A stretch of DNA of 19,715 bases, from positions 1 to 19,715 of the forward strand of contig JBDTMC010000095.1 in NCBI GenBank assembly GCA_039934475.1, given 5' to 3'. This stretch comes from JBDTMC01 sp039934475 (GTDB lineage Bacteria; Acidobacteriota; Terriglobia; Bryobacterales; Bryobacteraceae). The notes under the pieces were generated by a model. The model had not been told where the DNA came from and did no database searches. It was given only the letters and a program-made list of their open reading frames with translations. This document shows, one piece after another, positions 15,757 to 19,715 of this stretch (its first letter is position 1; every line of letters starts with the position of its first letter). Position numbers and translations under genes: made by a program.

Positions 15757-16611
15757 TCAATGCGTCATCGCATACACGATGTAGTTGACGCCCATGCGGA
15801 TGGCTAGCGCGGAGAATTGTTCGGGGTAGCCCGGATCGTCGGCCCACTCCCAGGCGTCGCCGAGGTCGGAGTTGTAGGAGATGGCCACCATCAAGCGGCC
15901 TTTGTCGTCGTAGATACCGCGCCAGTGCGCTCCCTTGCCATCGTCGGACCCGGTGGCATTGATGGGGAGCTTGTAGCCTCGTCGCAAATGGGCCTGGCCG
16001 GGCACTTGTAGGCGGTCGGTCAAGTCGTAAACGGTGTGGAATGCCGCGTCGCCATCCGGGATCTCCACGATGGGCCGATCGGGAAATGTCAGCTGCATGG
16101 TATGGGCGAAGATGTCCCACTCATACTGGCCGTGCAGGTCGTCGGCCATAAAAAAGCCGCCGCGCAGCAGGTACTCACGGAGGACGTGGGCTTCGGGTTT
16201 CGTCACTCCCCACTCGCCTACCTGTACGGCGTAAATCCAGGGCCAGTTGAAGATATCGTCTGAATCGAGATCCACAACTTGTTCGACGGAACGAACGTGA
16301 ATGCGGGTGAGGCGGCGGACGGCGAGGGAGAAGTGCCGGTCAGCGCGCGGGTAGTCCTGCGTCCATAAGGAACGGCCGAGCCGGTAGTCTCCCTGGAAGC
16401 GCGGGTAATAGCCATCATTGAGGCCGCCCCCGGGAAACATGAGGCGGGCGAAAGCCCATTCTGTGTTCTCGCGGTAATCCGGAGGAAGTGGAATCTCGCC
16501 AGGGCTGTATTCGACACCGGGGAAATCACGAAAGGGCTGTTGGAAGGCGCAAAGCGAAGCGATTACGGAAAAACCGTATATGGCGATGCGGGCTGGCCGA
16601 TTCCACTGCAT
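15757..16611 (-). CDS. Secreted DUF4159 protein
   Basis: 284 residues with an N-terminal signal-like hydrophobic segment (ARIAIYGFSVIASLCAF). The body has the DUF4159 pattern: EWAFARLMFPGGGLNDGYYP, WTQDYPRADRHFSLAVRRLT, LREYLLRGGFFMADDLHG, PIVEIPDGDAAFHTVYDL, GIYDDKGRLMVAISYNSDLG and GDAWEWADDPGYPEQFSALA. These proteins have a class-I-glutamine-amidotransferase-like or Rossmann-type core and are common in Acidobacteria and Planctomycetes, often near MoxR/DUF58 genes; their function is not known. Here no MoxR/DUF58 neighbours are seen. A purine-rich GGGGAGAG precedes the ATG. It ends 5 bases from the decayed gntR copy and is divergent from the BlaI gene. Confidence 0.85.
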   Translation of the reverse strand: MQWNRPARIAIYGFSVIASLCAFQQPFRDFPGVEYSPGEIPLPPDYRENTEWAFARLMFPGGGLNDGYYPRFQGDYRLGRSLWTQDYPRADRHFSLAVRRLTRIHVRSVEQVVDLDSDDIFNWPWIYAVQVGEWGVTKPEAHVLREYLLRGGFFMADDLHGQYEWDIFAHTMQLTFPDRPIVEIPDGDAAFHTVYDLTDRLQVPGQAHLRRGYKLPINATGSDDGKGAHWRGIYDDKGRLMVAISYNSDLGDAWEWADDPGYPEQFSALAIRMGVNYIVYAMTH

Positions 16612-16702
16612 GCCCCTGCTCTCCCCAGCGGAGTGTTCTTCCCAACGATAGCATCACTTCTGGGGAGCACACAGAGGTTTGAAGCAGAGGAATAATCTCC
16701 CC

Positions 16703-16731
16703 TTGACAGGACCTCCGACGTCCGTTAAAGT
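16703..16731 (+). promoter_or_regulatory. Promoter of the blaI-M56 operon
   Basis: TTGACA (16703-16708, perfect -35) and TAAAGT (16726-16731, 4 of 6 matches to the -10 consensus) are separated by the ideal 17 bases. The predicted start of transcription is near 16738, only about 7 bases before ATG 16745. Confidence 0.6.
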
Positions 16732-16734
16732 TTA

Positions 16735-16742
16735 TAACGTTA
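16735..16742. promoter_or_regulatory. Candidate BlaI-type operator (palindrome TAACGTTA)
   Basis: A perfect 8-bp palindrome covers the predicted transcription start and ends two bases before the BlaI start codon. BlaI/MecI proteins bind dyads over their own promoters, so autorepression is likely. The sequence differs from the TACAnnTGTA core of the classical staphylococcal operators. Confidence 0.35.
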
Positions 16743-16744
16743 GT

Positions 16745-17146
16745 ATGATTAACACTCGCAGCCGTCGCAAGCCCCTCACTCCGCTGGAACAGCTCATCAT
16801 GGACTACGTTTGGACGCATCCGGATTGCACGGCAGAAATGTGCCGGGAGGGGGTGGTGGACCAGCGGGCGCTGAAAGACTCCACGATCCGCACCATTCTG
16901 CGGATCCTTGAGCAAAACGGGTATCTGACACACACCGTCGATGGGCGCACGTTTATATACCGGGCAGTGGATACGCCTCGCAATGTGGCGGTACAAGCTG
17001 CTCAGCAGTTGATCGACCGGTTTTGCGGGGGGTCGGTGGAGGAGTTGCTGGTGGGACTAGTAGACAACCAGGTGCTGAAGCCGAAGGAGCTAAAGGCACT
17101 GGCTGAGAAGATTGCCGCTCGTAAGGGGCACAAGGAGAAAGCATGA
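16745..17146 (+). CDS. BlaI/MecI/CopY-family transcriptional repressor
   Basis: 133 residues from ATG 16745. The winged helix shows the family pattern: LTPLEQLIMDYVWTHPDCTA, then DSTIRTILRILEQNGYLTH and VDGRTFIYRAV, followed by the dimerisation part (RFCGGSVEELLVGLVDNQVL, KELKALAEKIAARKG). BlaI-type repressors hold down their own operon until a partner M56 protease triggers their cleavage. The partner gene follows with an ATGA overlap. The open frame extends upstream to 16679, but the -35/-10 promoter and the palindrome lie inside that extension, so it is not coding. There is no Shine-Dalgarno before ATG 16745, suggesting leaderless or near-leaderless translation. Confidence 0.93.
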   Translation: MINTRSRRKPLTPLEQLIMDYVWTHPDCTAEMCREGVVDQRALKDSTIRTILRILEQNGYLTHTVDGRTFIYRAVDTPRNVAVQAAQQLIDRFCGGSVEELLVGLVDNQVLKPKELKALAEKIAARKGHKEKA

Positions 17147-18897
17147 ATCCGGCACCGTTTCTGGCGGAGTGGGCGGTCCGCTCCTCGATCTTAATTGTTG
17201 GTGGCACGTTGCTACTGCACGTTCTACGGGTTAAGGACGCGCCGGTTCGCCTGGCGGCGTTCTTGGCCATCTTGTTTGGCTCGCTATCTATCCCCGCAGT
17301 GATTGCGGCTTTCCCGAAGGTCGTTTTTGTGGTGATGCCGGCAACGCCATCGGCGCCGCTGGTTCCGCCATCCATGCGGGAAAGCACGATGGTGACGGAG
17401 AGCGGCCTGGCGGCCATTCCCGCGGCATCAAGCTTTGATTGGACTATCGCGGCCCTAGTGATTTACGGCCTTGTAGCGGCGGCGTTTTTGCTACGCCTGG
17501 GCGTTGGATTGTGGCTCACTCGCGGTTTACTCCGTTCGAGCCGCGCGACCCGGATTGCCACGGAGGGGGTGGAGGTTCGGACCTCAGATCGAGTGACCGC
17601 CCCGGTGACGATTGGGATTTTCCGCTCGACGATTGTGCTTCCGGTGGACTGGGAGGAGTGGGATAGAGCAAAGCTCGACGCGGTGCTGGCGCATGAGGTG
17701 TCTCACGTGCGGAGGTGGGATCCAGCCGTGCAGTTGGTGTCGGCCATTCACCGGGCGCTTTTGTGGCACAGTCCCCTGAGCTGGTTCCTGCACCGGCGCA
17801 TTGTCCAGCTGGCGGAAGAGGCGAGCGATGACGCCGCCGTGATGGTGACACGGGATCGCGCCTCCTACGCCGAGGTTCTGTTGGATTTCATGCAGCGGGG
17901 CGTGCGCGGAGCGAGATGGCACGGTGTAGCGATGGCGCGCTACGGCCGGCCGGACGACCGTATCCACCGGATCTTGGACGGAGCCACAATTTCAACGGGA
18001 CTGACACGAGCGAAGCTGGCTGCGATCCTCTCCATAGCATTGCCGGTCGCGTACCTCACCGCGACAGCGTATCCATCGCGCGCGGCTCAGGCGGGGGCCG
18101 CCGTGGCGCAAGCGCCAGCGAAGGCGGCGAAGCAGCAGAGTGCTACCGCTTCACAGACTCCTGAGCCCTCGAAGAAGGTGCGGGTCAGCTCGGTTCGGCG
18201 CTATCGCATCTTCCTGGGCGACACACAAAGCGGTCAATGGGATTCGGACGATCCAGTTGACGACGAGGCGCTGCATGCGCGATTCGGGAGGAGGTTTGCG
18301 TGGTTCCGCCAAGCAGGGAACGCCTATGTGATTACCGATAATGGCGTTCTGGCGGAGATCGAGAAAGCGATGGAGCCCCAGAAGAGAGTGAACGAGATGC
18401 AGGACCGGGTGAACCAGCTTCAAAACGCGGTCAATCAGATGCAGGAGAAGATGAACGGTCAGCAGAACAACGTGAGCGGGCTTCAGGACAAGGTAAATGA
18501 GCTGCAAAATGAAGTGAATCGGTTGCAGGCGGAGGCCAACCGGATTCAGGAAATCCGGAACCGGATTGCCGACTCCTCGGACAAGGAAGGGAAAGACGCT
18601 TTGATCCGGAAGATGGAGGCGGCAATCCAGGAACTACGCAAATCGAGGGAAACGGTCGATCAGGATGCGGTGAACAGGCAGCAAGGTCTCGTGAATGCGG
18701 AGCAGTCGCGCGTGAATGAGGCGCAGCATCGGATGAATGAGGCGCAAGGGCACGTGAACGTGGAGCAGGAGAAGGTGAACCGTGAGCAGCAGAAAGTGAA
18801 CGTGGAACAGACCGGGGTATCGGCGCGGTTTAGCGCACGCATTCAGGAGATCTTCGATTCGGCGTTGCGCAACGGGCAGGCGAAGATTGCAAACTGA
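17143..18897 (+). CDS. M56/BlaR1-like membrane metalloprotease with periplasmic heptad-repeat tail
   Basis: 584 residues. Membrane segments are at about 10-29, 36-64, 100-125 and 289-307. The zinc protease motif is HEVSH (184-188) in VLAHEVSHVRRWDP; a second Glu in AEEASDD (225/226) is the likely third ligand. This part senses a signal and starts cleavage of the BlaI repressor encoded just upstream (ATGA overlap). Classical BlaR1 ends in a penicillin-binding domain; here that domain is absent. Instead, a short segment (FAWFRQAGNAYVITDNGVLA, 385-404) leads into a long tail with (V/M)N at every seventh residue: 8 units over 416-466 and 7 over 510-553. Similar M56 proteins with coiled-coil tails are frequent in Solibacter-like bacteria. 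The tail is likely periplasmic and could sense cell-wall or envelope state. The ligand is unknown, and beta-lactam sensing should not be assumed. Confidence 0.9.
   Translation: MNPAPFLAEWAVRSSILIVGGTLLLHVLRVKDAPVRLAAFLAILFGSLSIPAVIAAFPKVVFVVMPATPSAPLVPPSMRESTMVTESGLAAIPAASSFDWTIAALVIYGLVAAAFLLRLGVGLWLTRGLLRSSRATRIATEGVEVRTSDRVTAPVTIGIFRSTIVLPVDWEEWDRAKLDAVLAHEVSHVRRWDPAVQLVSAIHRALLWHSPLSWFLHRRIVQLAEEASDDAAVMVTRDRASYAEVLLDFMQRGVRGARWHGVAMARYGRPDDRIHRILDGATISTGLTRAKLAAILSIALPVAYLTATAYPSRAAQAGAAVAQAPAKAAKQQSATASQTPEPSKKVRVSSVRRYRIFLGDTQSGQWDSDDPVDDEALHARFGRRFAWFRQAGNAYVITDNGVLAEIEKAMEPQKRVNEMQDRVNQLQNAVNQMQEKMNGQQNNVSGLQDKVNELQNEVNRLQAEANRIQEIRNRIADSSDKEGKDALIRKMEAAIQELRKSRETVDQDAVNRQQGLVNAEQSRVNEAQHRMNEAQGHVNVEQEKVNREQQKVNVEQTGVSARFSARIQEIFDSALRNGQAKIAN
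18388..18813 (+). repeat. 21-bp coding repeats (VN heptads) in the M56 gene
   Basis: Two arrays, about 18388-18552 and 18670-18813, encode the seven-residue units. Val/Met falls at residues 416, 423, 430, 437, 444, 451 and 458, then 510, 517, 524, 531, 538, 545 and 552, nearly always followed by Asn and with Gln at the fifth position. In the first array the fourth position is Leu or Met, as in a coiled coil; in the second it is mostly Ala or Glu, so that half is only weakly amphipathic. Confidence 0.85.
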
Positions 18898-19043
18898 CTT
18901 CTCGCTCAGGAAGTTCCAAGCCTGGATAGTCGCTAGACTAGCAGTCCGTGGCGCAAGTGGTCAGGCTCGAAAAATGGGGCTGGCATGATTTTCCGACCCC
19001 TGTAAGCTACTGTAAATAAGGAAGTTCCCAAGGGAGGAAATTC
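18898..19043. other. Intergenic stretch after the M56 gene
   Basis: No gene is seen here. It contains the odd palindrome GCTAGACTAGC (18932-18942), the 10-bp direct repeat AGGAAGTTCC (18908-18917 and 19019-19028), and near its end the Shine-Dalgarno-like AGGGAGG (19031-19037) in front of GTG 19044. I see no convincing terminator with a T-run. Confidence 0.5.
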
Positions 19044-19715
19044 GTGCCTGTACCAATTTTTCCGGCATAGGGCGTTGCACCACGGGCTGCTAGGCCTGGT
19101 GTCGGTCCCGCCGTTTACGGCTTTCCCGCTCGCGCCGGCCAGACCTTGACGTTTTCAAGCGTCAGCGGCTCATGGACGTGCGCTCCAGGCAGTTCGTCTG
19201 CCTACAACGCCGATGGAATTGCCCAAGGCGCATGCTCGACAACCTATCTCCATGCCATCTGCCCTTTTGCGGCTACAGGCTAACTGACTTCGGGGGTGCA
19301 ATGGTAGGGGTGTTCCTCGAAGACACCCTTCCCGCAGTGGTACAGGCGCCCTTGCGGTTCTTTATCGGCAATGACTCTGCCGGTGGAATTAAAACAGACT
19401 TCTCGTCCCTGAGCCCTCAGATCGGGCAAGTGTTTTTCATTGGGGACGGCCTGACTGGAACCGGCATCGGGACGCGCCAATTGTTCCGTGTGCCCCCGAC
19501 GGCAACTCATCTTTATTTGGGGAACTCCACACCTGTACCGCTGGTGACCATAGGCCTGGCTGTTTTTCAGACGACAAGGGGCCTCTGACAGCCATCTTTC
19601 AGCTCACTCAATTCAAGCCGGGCTGGGTACCCTACCAGAGCTCAGCGTCCGCACCTTCTGTCCGCTGCTGCGCAGCGATGACTTACGATGCGCAGAGGAA
19701 TAATACGGTTCTTTT
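19044..19715 (+). pseudogene. Broken secreted/Kelch-repeat protein gene (runs off the window)
   Basis: A good Shine-Dalgarno (AGGGAGG, 19031-19037) precedes GTG 19044, but TAG follows at 19068-19070. Frame A then continues with GQTLTFSSVSGSWTC and GSSSAYNADGIAQGACSTTY to TAA 19281. Frame B (from ~19290) carries on with GAMVGVFLEDTLPAV, LSPQIGQVFFIGDGLTGTG and VPPTATHLYLG. Frame C (from ~19520) continues with RPGCFSDDKGPLTAIFQLTQ and enters APSVRCCAAMTYDAQRNNTVL, which looks like the first strand pair of a Kelch motif, at the right edge. The order A-B-C fits one secreted beta-rich protein of a type common in Acidobacteria (the VGVFL...QVFFIGDGLT...LYLG pattern), so one stop and two frameshifts have broken it. 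Sequencing error is the alternative. The ORF 19172-19588 alone is just the middle piece. Confidence 0.68.
19622..19715 (+). other. Start of a Kelch-repeat region (3' truncated by window edge)
   Basis: In the frame that is open to the right edge, ...YQSSASAPSVRCCAAM then TYDAQRNNTVLF matches the Kelch blade pattern (PSxRxxxAMxYDxxRxxxVLFGG), with the GG expected just beyond the window. It follows without a break the frame-C end of the preceding broken gene, so it belongs to the same protein rather than to a new gene. Confidence 0.5.

Noticed and set aside
16679..16744. 22-codon N-terminal extension of the BlaI protein
   Set aside because: The -35/-10 promoter and palindrome lie inside it, and BlaI proteins start just before the winged helix.
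18908..19028. Direct repeat AGGAAGTTCC and palindrome GCTAGACTAGC, considered as mobile-element ends
   Set aside because: They are only 10-11 bases long, with no transposase, no longer inverted ends and no target duplication. Likely chance.

Overview
The window looks like a chromosomal segment from an acidobacterium close to Candidatus Solibacter / Bryobacterales. The evidence is a TIGR03437-type C-terminal domain (a family first described from Solibacter usitatus), an Oar-like TonB-receptor N-terminus with a carboxypeptidase-regulatory-like domain, a DUF4159 protein, a BlaI/M56 pair with a long periplasmic coiled-coil tail, and GC-rich genes with many antisense shadow ORFs. No rRNA, tRNA, CRISPR array or transposase was seen.

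Left end (1-2026, + strand): the tail of an OmpA-like peptidoglycan-binding protein, a membrane PAS protein ending in a CxxC...CxxC module, and a small cytosolic-looking two-repeat protein.

Catabolic island (2107-9844): a minus-strand gene train reads from a truncated TonB-dependent receptor and a truncated six-hairpin enzyme (joined out of frame) into a DMT-family transporter, a class III aminotransferase, an aldose-epimerase-like protein, an SDR oxidoreductase, a secreted alpha/alpha-toroid enzyme and a 36-codon ORF that is almost entirely a signal peptide. Most junctions are short or overlapping (two ATGA overlaps and one 14-bp overlap). A divergent GntR/FCD regulator (9083-9844) probably controls the train. 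The gene set suggests uptake and breakdown of a carbohydrate-related, possibly amino-containing, compound; the substrate is unknown.

Block 9863-15318: two ATGA-coupled minus-strand genes encode large secreted proteins, one with an SBBP-like beta-propeller and one with a propeller-like region plus a TIGR03437 C-terminus. The block is flanked on the left by the intact gntR gene and on the right by a decayed copy of the 3' half of that same gene (about 15411-15751). The left flank may also keep a scrap of the 3' end of the neighbouring DUF4159 gene. This points to an insertion or a duplication with rearrangement.

Right end (15757-19715): a secreted DUF4159 protein, then a divergent BlaI-type repressor translationally coupled (ATGA) to an M56/BlaR1-like membrane metalloprotease whose periplasmic tail carries 15 seven-residue (V/M)N repeats. 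The window ends in a secreted/Kelch-type gene that is interrupted by an in-frame TAG and two frame changes. In all, three broken loci and one partial duplication lie within about 12 kb, so this is an actively rearranged region.
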